DNA of 7,574 nt from Arthrobacter sp. (GCA_030147325.1 JASLAA010000206.1:1-7574); one strand, 5' to 3'. Shown: positions 1-7,124, counted from the first letter of the stretch. A program made the numbers and translations. The notes: a model not told the origin generated them from the sequence alone.

Positions 1-111
1 TGGGGATCGATGTTCGCCATGTCCGTCGTGTCCCTCCTACCGGTCTTCCTGGTCTTCCTCTTCGGCCAGAAATACCTCGTCAAAGGCATCGCCACCACCG
101 GCGGCAAATAA
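1..111 (+). CDS. C-terminal end of a carbohydrate ABC transporter permease (MalG type), 5' truncated
   Basis: Frame 1 is open from the window edge to a TAA stop at 109-111, giving the last 36 residues: a hydrophobic segment (SLLPVFLVFLF) followed by GQKYLVKGIATTGGK. A final membrane helix followed by a Q-K/R-Y-h-V-K/R-G-hydrophobic-T-G-K tail is characteristic of MalG-like inner-membrane permeases of sugar ABC transporters (CUT1 family). The EAA loop that would confirm this is upstream of the window. The binding-protein gene at 228 follows on the same strand after 116 bases, so the two probably belong to one operon with the permease first. The gap (112-227) holds no other gene that I can support, only a weak 5-bp hairpin (150-154 with 167-171). 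The family assignment rests on the C-terminal tail alone; the substrate is unknown. Confidence 0.8.
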   Translation, partial: WGSMFAMSVVSLLPVFLVFLFGQKYLVKGIATTGGK

Positions 112-227
112 ACCACCGGACACAACCCACCACGCAGAAAGGTCTTCAGCGAGGACGGCGAATACACCTCGAGAACTCCCGGCGCAGCACCTCCAGGTCT
201 CAGCACCAGCAAGAGAAGGAAAATTCA

Positions 228-1541
228 ATGAAGAATGTTTCACGCACCTCCCGCACGCTCCTCGCGGCGTCCATGACCCTCACCCTCGGGATCACACTGA
301 GCGCCTGTGGCGCAGGTGGCTCGGGGGGCCCTGCACAGGGCGGGGGAGATGGCGATATCCGCTGGTCCTGGTGGGGATCGGACCCCCGCCACCAGGCCAA
401 CCAGGCCATCATCGATTCCTACACCACGGAGAATTCCGAGGTCACCATCGAGGGTGAATACGGCGACTTCAGCGGGTACTGGGACAAGCTCGCCACCACG
501 ACCGCCGGCGGCGACGCCCCGGACGTCATCACCATGGACGAGAAGTACCTGCAGGAATACGCCGGCCGCGGGGCCCTGGCCGACCTCAAGGAGCTTCCGG
601 GCCTGGACCTGTCCAAGTTCGACGAGGCCTCGCTCGCTCTCGGGGAATACGAGGACGGCCTCTACGGACTGAGCACCGGGCAGAATGCCTATGTGGTCAT
701 GGTCAACGAGGACCTCTTCGCGAAGGCCGGGATGGCCCTCCCCGACGACGCCACCTGGACCTGGGACGACTACTACCGGATCTCGAAGGAACTGAGCGAG
801 AAAGTGGAAGGCGTCACCGGCACGGAGTACGGCGCCCAGGATGTCGACCTCCGTATCTGGCTTCGCCAGCAGGGTGAGTCCCTCTACAACGAGGAGGAGG
901 GGACGGTGGGCTACAGCACCGAGAACCTCGAATCATGGTTCGAGCACCTCCTCACCGTGCGGGACGAAGCCGGAGGAGCCACCGCAGCGGAATACATCGA
1001 AGACACGTCCGGCACCTTCGAGGCAGGTACGTTCCCTACCAATCGAGCCGGATTCGGCTGGTACTGGTCGAATCAGCTCTCCGCGCTGAAGACGGCGTCG
1101 GGCAGCAATGTCAGCATGCTGCGCGCCCCGTCAGCCACCGGTGATGCCGCCGACAACGGCATGTACTACAAGGCCTCGATGTACTGGTCCATCTCCAGCC
1201 GGTCCGATGACCAGGAAGCCGCAGCCGACTTCGTCAACTACCTCGCCAACAACGAGGAAGCAGCAAAGAAGATGCTGGTGGACCGCGGCGTACCGGTGAA
1301 CCCCGACATGGCTGCAGCTGTGAAGCCCGAACTCAGCGAATCCGACCAGACCGTCGTCGATTTCCTCGACGAGATCGAGCCCGACATGAAGGAGGCACCG
1401 AAGCCTTCACCGGTAGGAACGGGCGGCGTCCAGGACGTCGTGCAGCGCTATGTGTCGGAGGTGCTCTTCGGCACCATGACTCCCCAGCAGGCCGCGGACC
1501 AGATGACCGATGAGATCGGCGGCATGATTCAGGCGGGCTGA
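228..1541 (+). CDS. Extracellular sugar-binding lipoprotein of an ABC transporter (SBP family 1)
   Basis: This 437-residue protein is probably the ligand-capturing component of the transporter whose permease ends at 111. The N-terminus has basic residues (K2, R6, R9), a hydrophobic stretch (about 11-24) and the lipobox LSAC with the lipidated cysteine at C27, then a Gly-rich linker, so it should be anchored to the outer face of the membrane. The mature part begins with a beta strand (IRWSWWG, about 44-50). It has the family pattern GGDAPDVITMDEKYLQEYAGRGALADL (about 94-120), an YEDGLYGLSTG segment (about 141-151) where substrate-binding proteins usually carry a pocket strand, and WTWDDYY near 167. 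Length and layout match the UgpB/MalE-like COG1653 group. The ATG at 228 is preceded by AGAAGGA (214-220) at a 7-base distance, which fixes the start. A strong hairpin follows the stop at once. The substrate cannot be read from the sequence; the many aromatic residues suit a sugar ligand. Confidence 0.9.
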   Translation: MKNVSRTSRTLLAASMTLTLGITLSACGAGGSGGPAQGGGDGDIRWSWWGSDPRHQANQAIIDSYTTENSEVTIEGEYGDFSGYWDKLATTTAGGDAPDVITMDEKYLQEYAGRGALADLKELPGLDLSKFDEASLALGEYEDGLYGLSTGQNAYVVMVNEDLFAKAGMALPDDATWTWDDYYRISKELSEKVEGVTGTEYGAQDVDLRIWLRQQGESLYNEEEGTVGYSTENLESWFEHLLTVRDEAGGATAAEYIEDTSGTFEAGTFPTNRAGFGWYWSNQLSALKTASGSNVSMLRAPSATGDAADNGMYYKASMYWSISSRSDDQEAAADFVNYLANNEEAAKKMLVDRGVPVNPDMAAAVKPELSESDQTVVDFLDEIEPDMKEAPKPSPVGTGGVQDVVQRYVSEVLFGTMTPQQAADQMTDEIGGMIQAG

Positions 1542-1546
1542 TCCTA

Positions 1547-1588
1547 CCGCCTCCTCGATAGGAGTATCGGCCTCCTATCGAGGGGCGG
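1547..1588 (+). terminator. Probable intrinsic terminator hairpin after the binding-protein gene
   Basis: Six bases after the TGA stop at 1541, a perfect 12-bp inverted repeat CCTCGATAGGAG (1553-1564) / CTCCTATCGAGG (1572-1583) encloses a 7-base loop. The stem continues with CCGCC (1547-1551) paired to GGCGG (1584-1588) around a single bulged T1552, for 17 base pairs in all. No run of T follows, which is common for actinobacterial terminators but leaves open a role as an RNA-stabilising 3' end. Its position separates the sugar operon from the AEC transporter gene at 1647. Confidence 0.7.
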
Positions 1589-1632
1589 AACCCGGACAGA
1601 ACATTGGATCCTTCGTGATGGGAAGCCTTGCC

Positions 1633-1650
1633 ATGGCCGATCACCTGTGA
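1633..1650 (+). promoter_or_regulatory. Possible five-codon minicistron overlapping the AEC transporter start
   Basis: An ATG at 1633 preceded by GGGAAG (1620-1625, 7 bases before it) opens a reading frame of only five codons (MADHL) whose TGA stop (1648-1650) overlaps the GTG start of the transporter gene in the sequence GTGA. The GTG itself has no recognisable Shine-Dalgarno sequence of its own. Ribosomes could therefore load at 1633 and restart at 1647. This is inferred from spacing alone; a chance ATG is quite possible. Confidence 0.25.
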
Positions 1651-2567
1651 CGGGTGTACTCGCGGGATTCACCATCGTCGGAATAGTTGTTCTCGCCGGA
1701 TACGTAGCGGGCCGGTTGGGTGTTGGTGGGCCGACAGCACCAGAAGCGCTGAGCCAGGCGGCGTTCTTCGTCACCAATCCGGCGCTGCTCCTGACAGTCC
1801 TCGCTCAAGCCGATATCGCCGAGATATTCTCCGCCTATGTACCCGTCGCGGCCATCTCGGCGCTGGGCACTGCGGGGCTGTACGTCCTGGCCAGTCGTCT
1901 ATGGTTCCGCCGCGCCGCCGCGGAAACCGCGATCGGGGCCATGTCCAGTTCCTATGTCAACGCGAACAATATCGGCATCCCCATCGCCATCTACGCCCTG
2001 GGCAACGCTACTCCCGTGGTGCCGGTGCTCCTCCTGCAACTGCTGATCCTCGCTCCGGCCTACCTGGCCCTCCTCGACCTGACCTCCGGCGAAGCGCCAT
2101 CGCTGGGACGCATCCTGAGTCAGCCCTTCAGGAACCCGATGATCATCGCGTCCTTCGTGGGAGTCCTGCTGTCCTGGAGCGGAGTGCGGGTGCCACCCGT
2201 TCTGTGGGAACCGCTGCTGCTCCTGGGAGGTGCCGCAGTACCCCTGGTCCTCCTTGCCTTCGGCATGTCCCTTCACGGCAACAGACCGCTGGCGGCACGC
2301 ACACACCGGGTGGACATCATCACTGCGACAGCCTTGAAGGCCTTCGTCATGCCCGTCATCGCCTATGTGGTAGCCGCGCAGGTCTTTCACCTCGGCGACG
2401 AGTTCGTCTTCGGATCCGTTCTCATGGCGGCCCTGCCGACCGGACAGAATGTCTTCATGATCGCCAGTCGGTACGGTCAGGGCGTTGCCACGGCCCGGGA
2501 TGTCGTCTTCATCTCGTCCGCCGCTGCGGTGCCCGTCCTGCTCGTCGCGGCCGCATTACTCGTGTGA
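1647..2567 (+). CDS. AEC-family (auxin efflux carrier-like) membrane transporter
   Basis: The 306-residue product is a very hydrophobic polytopic membrane protein with two halves and about ten predicted helices, as in the AEC family of secondary transporters. Family landmarks are visible: FVTNPALLL (41-49) in the first half, NNIGIP (107-112) in the unwound helix region, NPMIIAS (163-169) opening the second half, PLVLLAFGMSLHG (199-211), and ALPTGQNVFMIASRYG (262-277), the second-half counterpart with P264 and N268. Known members export or exchange auxin-like compounds, malate/malonate or other small carboxylates; the substrate here cannot be told. The GTG start at 1647 gives the expected N-terminus (a helix followed by GYVAGRLG) but has no clear Shine-Dalgarno sequence, and may depend on the short reading frame that overlaps it. 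A hairpin at 1547-1588 separates it from the upstream sugar operon, and the next gene is convergent, so it appears to be a single-gene unit. I found no confident promoter in 1589-1646. Confidence 0.88.
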   Translation: MTGVLAGFTIVGIVVLAGYVAGRLGVGGPTAPEALSQAAFFVTNPALLLTVLAQADIAEIFSAYVPVAAISALGTAGLYVLASRLWFRRAAAETAIGAMSSSYVNANNIGIPIAIYALGNATPVVPVLLLQLLILAPAYLALLDLTSGEAPSLGRILSQPFRNPMIIASFVGVLLSWSGVRVPPVLWEPLLLLGGAAVPLVLLAFGMSLHGNRPLAARTHRVDIITATALKAFVMPVIAYVVAAQVFHLGDEFVFGSVLMAALPTGQNVFMIASRYGQGVATARDVVFISSAAAVPVLLVAAALLV

Positions 2568-2700
2568 AACCCACCACCGGGACATGCTCGACGACCACCG
2601 GGTCCGCTGTGCGGATCCGCTCGCAGAGGGCGGCCACACCGGACGGCGGAAGCTCCTGGCGATGCTGTCGCATACCGATACCCAGGGATGTGCCGTTGTT

Positions 2701-3804
2701 TCAGGCTGTGCGTTCCTGCTCCGCGTACCGGTGACCGTCGACGGCGTCGGGTCGCGAGTCGTCCGTGGTGTGCGCTTGTGCCCGGGTGGAGGCGCGCTCC
2801 ACGAGGTGTGTCGGGAGGATGATGGCCGCCGGGTCCTCGCCCTGGATGACGCCGAGGAGGATCCGCACCATTTCATGGCTGATCCGTCCGAAGGGCTGGC
2901 GCATGGTGGTGAGTGCGGGTTCGGTCGACGTCGCGACGGGTGAGTCGTCGAAGCCGGCCAGGGCGACGTCCTGGGGCACGCGTTTCCCGGCGGCACGCAG
3001 TACATCCAGGGCGCCGGCAGCCATGAGGTCGTTCGCGGCGAAGACTGCATCGAGGTCAGGGGCCTGCTCGAGAAGTTGGCGCATGGCCTGCCGGCCGCTT
3101 TCCCGGCTGTAGTCACCGGTTGCGACGAGGCGCTCGTCGAACGCGTCGCCGATCTCCTCACGGTAGCCGCGCAGCCTGCCGACGCCGCCCGAGGTGTCCA
3201 TCGGCCCGGTGATCGTGGCGATCGCCGTCCGGCCCACCCCGCGCAGGTGGGCGACCATGTCCCGTGCGCCGGCGGCGTCGTCGGCCGCGACGTAGCCGAT
3301 CTTGCCCTCGAAACCGAGCGGGATGCCGCAGGCGATCATCGGTACACCGGAGCGGTGGATCTCCCCGACGATCGACTGGCCCCGGGCATGGGAGGAGACG
3401 AGCAGTACCCCGTCCACGTGCCCGGCGGTGATGAAGTCGCGGGCCCGGCGCTGCTCGTCCTTGGTGCCGGCCATGATGAGGACCAGGGAGACGTCGTGCT
3501 CGCTCAGGGCCTCGGATGCGCCACGCATGAGGATCGAGAAGTTCGGGTCCTCGAAGAGCCGTTCCTGCGTCTCGCTCAGCAGGAACGCCACGGTGTTGGC
3601 CTTGCTCGTGGCCAGGCTGCGGGCGTGGGGGTTGATGCGGTAGCCGGTCTTCTTGATGGCCAGCTCGACGGCGGTGAGCGCGTCGGGGCTGACCCAGTGG
3701 CCTCCGTTGAGGACCCGTGACACTGTGCCGCGTGAGACGCCGGCCGTCCTGGCGACGTCATCGATGGTGGGCCGCTTGGAGCCCCGGGTGCTGGTCACCG
3801 ACAT
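2701..3804 (-). CDS. LacI-family transcriptional repressor, probable regulator of the adjacent galactoside locus
   Basis: This 367-residue protein has the LacI layout. A helix-turn-helix lies at about 12-33 (PTIDDVARTAGVSRGTVSRVLNG, with R25-G26 at the two specificity positions of the recognition helix). A hinge segment with ARSLA (61-65, L64 being the minor-groove leucine position) follows, then a periplasmic-binding-protein-like sensor domain to about residue 343. Typical sensor motifs are HVDGVLLVS (119-127), GYVAADDAAGARDM (170-183), AVFAANDLMAAGAL (263-276) and ALAGFDDSP (291-299). About 24 hydrophilic residues beyond the usual end (from about 344) are unusual. It is the last gene of the - strand operon, 16 bases after the MalG-type permease stop, with a weak GGGGCCGGA ribosome site. 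Known relatives bind palindromes with a central CG and release DNA on binding a sugar. Two such sites lie in the divergent region at 7181-7287, so autoregulation plus control of transporter and beta-galactosidase is the natural inference. The inducer is unknown, probably a galactoside or galactose derivative. Confidence 0.93.
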   Translation of the reverse strand: MSVTSTRGSKRPTIDDVARTAGVSRGTVSRVLNGGHWVSPDALTAVELAIKKTGYRINPHARSLATSKANTVAFLLSETQERLFEDPNFSILMRGASEALSEHDVSLVLIMAGTKDEQRRARDFITAGHVDGVLLVSSHARGQSIVGEIHRSGVPMIACGIPLGFEGKIGYVAADDAAGARDMVAHLRGVGRTAIATITGPMDTSGGVGRLRGYREEIGDAFDERLVATGDYSRESGRQAMRQLLEQAPDLDAVFAANDLMAAGALDVLRAAGKRVPQDVALAGFDDSPVATSTEPALTTMRQPFGRISHEMVRILLGVIQGEDPAAIILPTHLVERASTRAQAHTTDDSRPDAVDGHRYAEQERTA

Positions 3805-3820
3805 AGCGTATCCGGCCCCG

Positions 3821-4717
3821 TCAGGCCTTGACGGCCCCGGCGGCGAGGTCCACGCGCCAGAACCGCTGCAGGAGAAGGAACATCAGGATGAGCGGCAGGA
3901 TGGACAGCAGCGCGCCCGTCACCACGAGTGTGTAGAGCGCCGGCGCGGACGCGCCCTGGTTCAGCAGGCCGTTGAGTCCCACCGTGATCGGGAAGAGGGT
4001 GTCGTCCCCCAGCATGATGTACGGCAGCATGAAGTTGTTCCAGATGGCCACGAACTGGAACAGGAAGATGGTCACCAGTCCCGGGAGCATCATCGGCATC
4101 GCGATGCGCGTGAAGATCCCCATCTCGCTGGAGCCGTCGGTCCGGGCGGCTTCGACGACGTCGGTCGGTACGGCCGCGGCGGCGTAGATGCGGGCCAGGT
4201 AGATGCCGTACGGGCTGATGATCTGCGGCAGGAACACGGCCCAGTAGGTGTTGGTGAGTCCGAGCTGCGCCATCAGGAAGTACTGCGGGATGGCCAGGAT
4301 GACGCCGGGCACCAGCACGCCCATGAGCAGGACGTTGAATACTGCCGCCTTGCCCGGGAAGGCGAATTTCGCGAGCACGTAGCCGGACAGGGCCGACACG
4401 AAGGTGGAGGCGACGGCGCCCGCCCCGGCGTACAGCGCGGTGTTCGCCATCCACCGCCAGAAGAGGCCGTCCCGGTACGCGCTCAGCTGCGCGATGTTGT
4501 CGAACAGGTGGGTGCTGGGTGCGAAGGTGAAGGTCGAGAAAAGCTCCGAGCCGTCCTTGGTGGAGGCCATGACAACCCAGAGCACCGGCAGCAGGCAGTA
4601 GAACGCGCCGAGGAGCAGCAGTGCCGTGGCGATCGCGCTCGGCTTCTCGTGACCGTGGACGCTGTCCCGGCGCGATCGGAGCGACGGCGTGAGGGGTGGG
4701 GTGAGGGTGTCGGCCAT
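3821..4717 (-). CDS. Carbohydrate ABC transporter permease, MalG type
   Basis: This 298-residue inner-membrane protein has about six helices; the first spans roughly 28-51. The conserved cytoplasmic EAA loop, which docks on the ATPase, is at about 189-208: EAARTDGSSEMGIFTRIAMP, with E189, G195 and P208 in place. Further family signs are SGYVLAKFAFPGK (111-123), IPQYFLM (143-149), WNNFMLPYIML (226-236) and the C-terminal FWRVDLAAGAVKA, which mirrors the RYFV-x-G-LTAGAVKG ending of MalG relatives. Its ATG lies one base after the TGA of the MalF-type permease (TGACATG in transcription order), with AGGAAGA inside the upstream gene as ribosome site, so translation of the two is almost certainly coupled. 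It pairs with that permease to form the channel for the substrate captured by the lipoprotein encoded at 5823-7124. Confidence 0.94.
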   Translation of the reverse strand: MADTLTPPLTPSLRSRRDSVHGHEKPSAIATALLLLGAFYCLLPVLWVVMASTKDGSELFSTFTFAPSTHLFDNIAQLSAYRDGLFWRWMANTALYAGAGAVASTFVSALSGYVLAKFAFPGKAAVFNVLLMGVLVPGVILAIPQYFLMAQLGLTNTYWAVFLPQIISPYGIYLARIYAAAAVPTDVVEAARTDGSSEMGIFTRIAMPMMLPGLVTIFLFQFVAIWNNFMLPYIMLGDDTLFPITVGLNGLLNQGASAPALYTLVVTGALLSILPLILMFLLLQRFWRVDLAAGAVKA

Positions 4718-4718
4718 G

Positions 4719-5735
4719 TCAGTCTTCCTGTCCGAAGGCGCGCTTCTGGACCACGCGGAGGAATATGAAGGAGATCAGGAGGGTCGCGGCGGCGATGACG
4801 ATGGAGCTCGCTGCCGCGGAGTGGATGTCGTCGCGCGTGAAGGCGTCGCGGTAGACCTTCATCAGCGGCGTCCAGCTCGTGGAGAGCGTGTTGGTCAGTG
4901 GCCGCAGGGTCGTCGGTTCCGCGAAGACCTGGAGCGTGGCGACGATGGAGAACAGGGCCGTCATGATGAGCGACGGCATCACGATGGGGATCTTGATGCG
5001 GAGGGCTATCTGCATCTCGGAAGCACCGTCGAGCCGTGCCGCCTCGTAGATATCGGTCGGAACGGCTTTGAGCGAGGTGTAGATGACGATCATGTTGAAG
5101 CCCACGCCGCCCCACAGCGCGATGTTGGCGATGCCGAACATGATGAGCTGCGAGGAGAGGATCTGGGGCATCTCGACGCCGAGCCGCTCGGTCAGGTAGT
5201 AGAGGGGGCTGACGGACGGCAGGTAGAGGAAACCCCACAGCAGTGAGCTGATGACCGCGGGCACCGCGTAGGGCAGGAAGATCGAGACACGCGAGAACGT
5301 GGTGGCCCTGGACCTGCGCGAGTCCAGCAGCAGGGCGAACAGGAGCGCGAGCCCCAGCATGCACGGGATCAGGATGGCGCCGTAGGTGAGGACCCGGCCC
5401 ACGCTGGCACCGAACTCGGGATCGCCGAGGGCAGCCGCGTAGTTCTCCAGCCCCGCGAAGACCTGCTTGCGGGCACCCGAGCCGAGCCCGAGCCCGGACA
5501 CCTCGACGCGCTGGAAGCTGAGGTACAGGGTGTAGAAGATGGGGGCCGCCATGAAGACCGCGAACAGGAGGATGCCGGGAGCGAGCATCAGATACGGCGT
5601 GAGGACACGGGACCTGAAGCGGTGGGAGCGCTCCTTCGGGCTGCGACCGCCTCCGCGGGCGGATGACGACGGGTGGGCCCGGCCGTCCTCCGTGCGGACG
5701 GCGGTGCTCCCGGTTACTGCTGGCTGGACGCTCAC
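4719..5735 (-). CDS. Carbohydrate ABC transporter permease, MalF type
   Basis: This 338-residue membrane permease has a basic, Ser/Gly/Arg-rich cytoplasmic N-terminal tail (about 1-44), then the first helix LTPYLMLAPGILLFAVFMAAPIFYTLYLSF (45-74), a classic MalF/UgpA-type opening. The EAA loop is YEAARLDGASEMQIALRIKIP (230-250), with E231, G237 and P250 at the conserved positions. About six helices follow the usual CUT1 pattern, and the protein ends RVVQKRAFGQED. The GTG start at 5735 is chosen because GAAGGGGA lies about five bases upstream and no better start is visible before the first helix; a later start within the tail cannot be excluded. The gene is separated from the binding-protein gene by 87 bases that contain a very strong hairpin, and is translationally coupled to the MalG-type gene behind it. 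Confidence 0.93.
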   Translation of the reverse strand: MSVQPAVTGSTAVRTEDGRAHPSSSARGGGRSPKERSHRFRSRVLTPYLMLAPGILLFAVFMAAPIFYTLYLSFQRVEVSGLGLGSGARKQVFAGLENYAAALGDPEFGASVGRVLTYGAILIPCMLGLALLFALLLDSRRSRATTFSRVSIFLPYAVPAVISSLLWGFLYLPSVSPLYYLTERLGVEMPQILSSQLIMFGIANIALWGGVGFNMIVIYTSLKAVPTDIYEAARLDGASEMQIALRIKIPIVMPSLIMTALFSIVATLQVFAEPTTLRPLTNTLSTSWTPLMKVYRDAFTRDDIHSAAASSIVIAAATLLISFIFLRVVQKRAFGQED

Positions 5736-5754
5736 GGTGTTCCCCTTCGAACGT

Positions 5755-5792
5755 CGGTACCGCCGCCTCCCGGCCGGGAGGCGGCGGAACCG
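5755..5792 (-). promoter_or_regulatory. Strong intercistronic hairpin between binding-protein and permease genes
   Basis: A perfect 28-bp palindrome, CCGCCGCCTCCCGG (5760-5773) joined directly to CCGGGAGGCGGCGG (5774-5787), extends after one A-A mismatch (5759/5788) by four further pairs (CGGT 5755-5758 with ACCG 5789-5792). With a realistic four-base loop the RNA stem has 12 GC-rich pairs plus the outer four. It lies wholly inside the 87-base gap between the binding-protein stop (5823) and the MalF-type start (5735) in the - strand operon. No U-run follows, so it is more likely a 3' stabiliser or partial attenuator than a full terminator; the MalG-type and LacI-type genes continue downstream on the same strand. 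Confidence 0.75.
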
Positions 5793-5822
5793 CTGGTACT
5801 GGTGCTCCTGCTGGACCTGCTG

Positions 5823-7124
5823 CTACTTGACGTTGAAGCCGTTGTCCTTGAGATCGGTGACCGTGATCTCCTGCATGGCTTTCAGGGCATCGACGAAGGC
5901 GGTCTCCGTCTTCGCATCTGCCGCCTTGGCGAATTCGTCGTTGTAGGCGCTGAACGCGACATTGACGTTGGGCCCGTACGTGAACGGGTTGACCGTCTGG
6001 GCCACGTCGGCGGCGACGTCGTAGAAGTCGGGCTGGTTGCTGAAGAACTCCGGTGCCGTGGAGAGCGCTGCCTCGGCCTCCTCCGTCGCGGCGGGGTAGA
6101 CGTTGGATACGTCGGCGAGGGCCTGGACTGCTTCGGGATCGGTGTTCAGCCACGTGGCGAACTCGGTGGCGGCCGCGGCATGCTCGCTCTGCGAGGTGAC
6201 GGCGGTGGACGACCCGCCCCAGTTGCCCGTGGCCTCCTCGCCCTCCCACTGCGGCATGGGTGCCGCCTTCCACAGTCCTGCGGTGTCGGCGGCGTTGCCG
6301 GAGAGCACCCCGGGGGCCCAGATCGCACTGAGCCAACCGACCTGGCTGCCGTCGTTGAGGCCGGCGTTCCACTCGGGTGTGTACATCGGCTTGTTGTCGA
6401 TGGCGCCCTCCTCGACGAGGCCGCCCCAGAACGAGGCGACCTTCTCGGTGGCGTCGCTGTCGATGTCGACACCCCAGGAGTCGCCGTCGATGCTCCACCA
6501 GGAGGTGCCGGCCTGCTGGGCCATGCCCGCGAACCAGCCGGCGTCGTTCGCGGAGAACGTCCCGAGGTAGCGCTTCGGGTCGGAGGCGTGGACGGCGCGG
6601 GCGGCGTCGGCGTACTCCTCCCAGGTGGTGGGTACCTCGAGGCCGAGTTCCTCGAAGACGTCCTCGCGGTAGTAGAACATCATGGGGCCGGAGTCCTGCG
6701 GTACGGCGTAGAGCGCGTCGCCGCCGAGCGTCACCGAGTCCCAGACGCCCTCGGGGAACTTCTCCTCGAGGTCACCGGCGCCTTCGGAGATGTCCGCCAG
6801 GGCATCCGAGGCCACGAGGGTGGGGATCTTCTGGTACTCGGCCTGGATGAGGTCCGGGGCGCCACTGCCGGCATTGATCGCGGTGAGGAGCTTGGTGATG
6901 GCGGGGTCGCCGCCGTCCTGCTTGCTGACGGTGACCTTGATGTCCGGGTTCTCCTCGTTCCACAGCTCCACCACCTTCTCGATGTTCGGCGCCCAGGCCC
7001 AGAAACTGAGCTCCACGGGTCCCTCAGCGGCGGGTGCATCCGCGCCAGGGCTCGAGCACCCCGCGGTCAGCAGGGCGGTGGCAGCGACGGTAGCCATGGC
7101 ACCGACGCGAAGAATTGAACGCAT
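5823..7124 (-). CDS. Extracellular sugar-binding lipoprotein of the galactoside-locus ABC transporter
   Basis: This 433-residue solute-binding protein captures the sugar for the permease pair encoded downstream. The N-terminus (R2, R6, hydrophobic 7-19, lipobox LTAGC with C23, then Ser/Gly/Ala/Pro-rich linker) marks a membrane-anchored lipoprotein. Family features are the first strand VELSFWAW (37-44), NEENPDIKVTV (56-66), GSGAPDLIQAEYQKIPTLVASDALADI (86-112), YAVPQDSGPMMFYYREDVFEELGLEVPTTWEEY (139-171) and aromatic-rich segments such as GTSWWSIDGDSWG, consistent with stacking on sugar rings. I use the ATG at 7124 rather than an in-frame ATG at 7205: the former has a near-perfect AAGGAGGA (7129-7136) and starts directly at the signal peptide, while the latter would add 27 charged residues ahead of it and would lie across a putative operator. 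It is first in the - strand operon and followed by the strong hairpin at 5755-5792. With a divergent GH42 enzyme, a beta-galactoside or galacto-oligosaccharide is the likely ligand (inference). Confidence 0.93.
   Translation of the reverse strand: MRSILRVGAMATVAATALLTAGCSSPGADAPAAEGPVELSFWAWAPNIEKVVELWNEENPDIKVTVSKQDGGDPAITKLLTAINAGSGAPDLIQAEYQKIPTLVASDALADISEGAGDLEEKFPEGVWDSVTLGGDALYAVPQDSGPMMFYYREDVFEELGLEVPTTWEEYADAARAVHASDPKRYLGTFSANDAGWFAGMAQQAGTSWWSIDGDSWGVDIDSDATEKVASFWGGLVEEGAIDNKPMYTPEWNAGLNDGSQVGWLSAIWAPGVLSGNAADTAGLWKAAPMPQWEGEEATGNWGGSSTAVTSQSEHAAAATEFATWLNTDPEAVQALADVSNVYPAATEEAEAALSTAPEFFSNQPDFYDVAADVAQTVNPFTYGPNVNVAFSAYNDEFAKAADAKTETAFVDALKAMQEITVTDLKDNGFNVK

Noticed and set aside
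112..231. The permease frame stays open after its TAA until a TGA that overlaps the lipoprotein ATG
   Set aside because: The MalG-type tail ends naturally at the TAA, and the continued frame is Pro/Arg/Ser-rich with no family feature; long open frames are common at this GC content.
2573..2602. Direct repeat ACCACCGGG (2573-2581 and 2594-2602)
   Set aside because: Nine bases twice at 21-base spacing in GC-rich sequence is easily chance, and no third copy is present.
2601..2618. Hairpin GGTCCGC-TGT-GCGGATCC in the convergent gap as a bidirectional terminator
   Set aside because: It has only seven pairs with a bulged T and a three-base loop, no T-run on either strand, and lies in generally GC-rich DNA; too weak to call.
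2584..2943. Open + strand frame starting MLDDHRVRCADPLAEGG, as a small gene in the convergent gap
   Set aside because: It runs antisense through the 3' end of the well-supported repressor gene, has no ribosome site and no recognisable motif.
4483..6498. 671-codon - strand open frame rich in Arg and His
   Set aside because: It is an out-of-frame shadow spanning parts of three real genes; its composition is that of misread GC-rich codons.
5673..7118. Long + strand open frame antisense to the binding-protein gene
   Set aside because: It is a GC-skew shadow with repetitive Gly/Val/Arg composition and no motif, opposite a clearly real lipoprotein gene.
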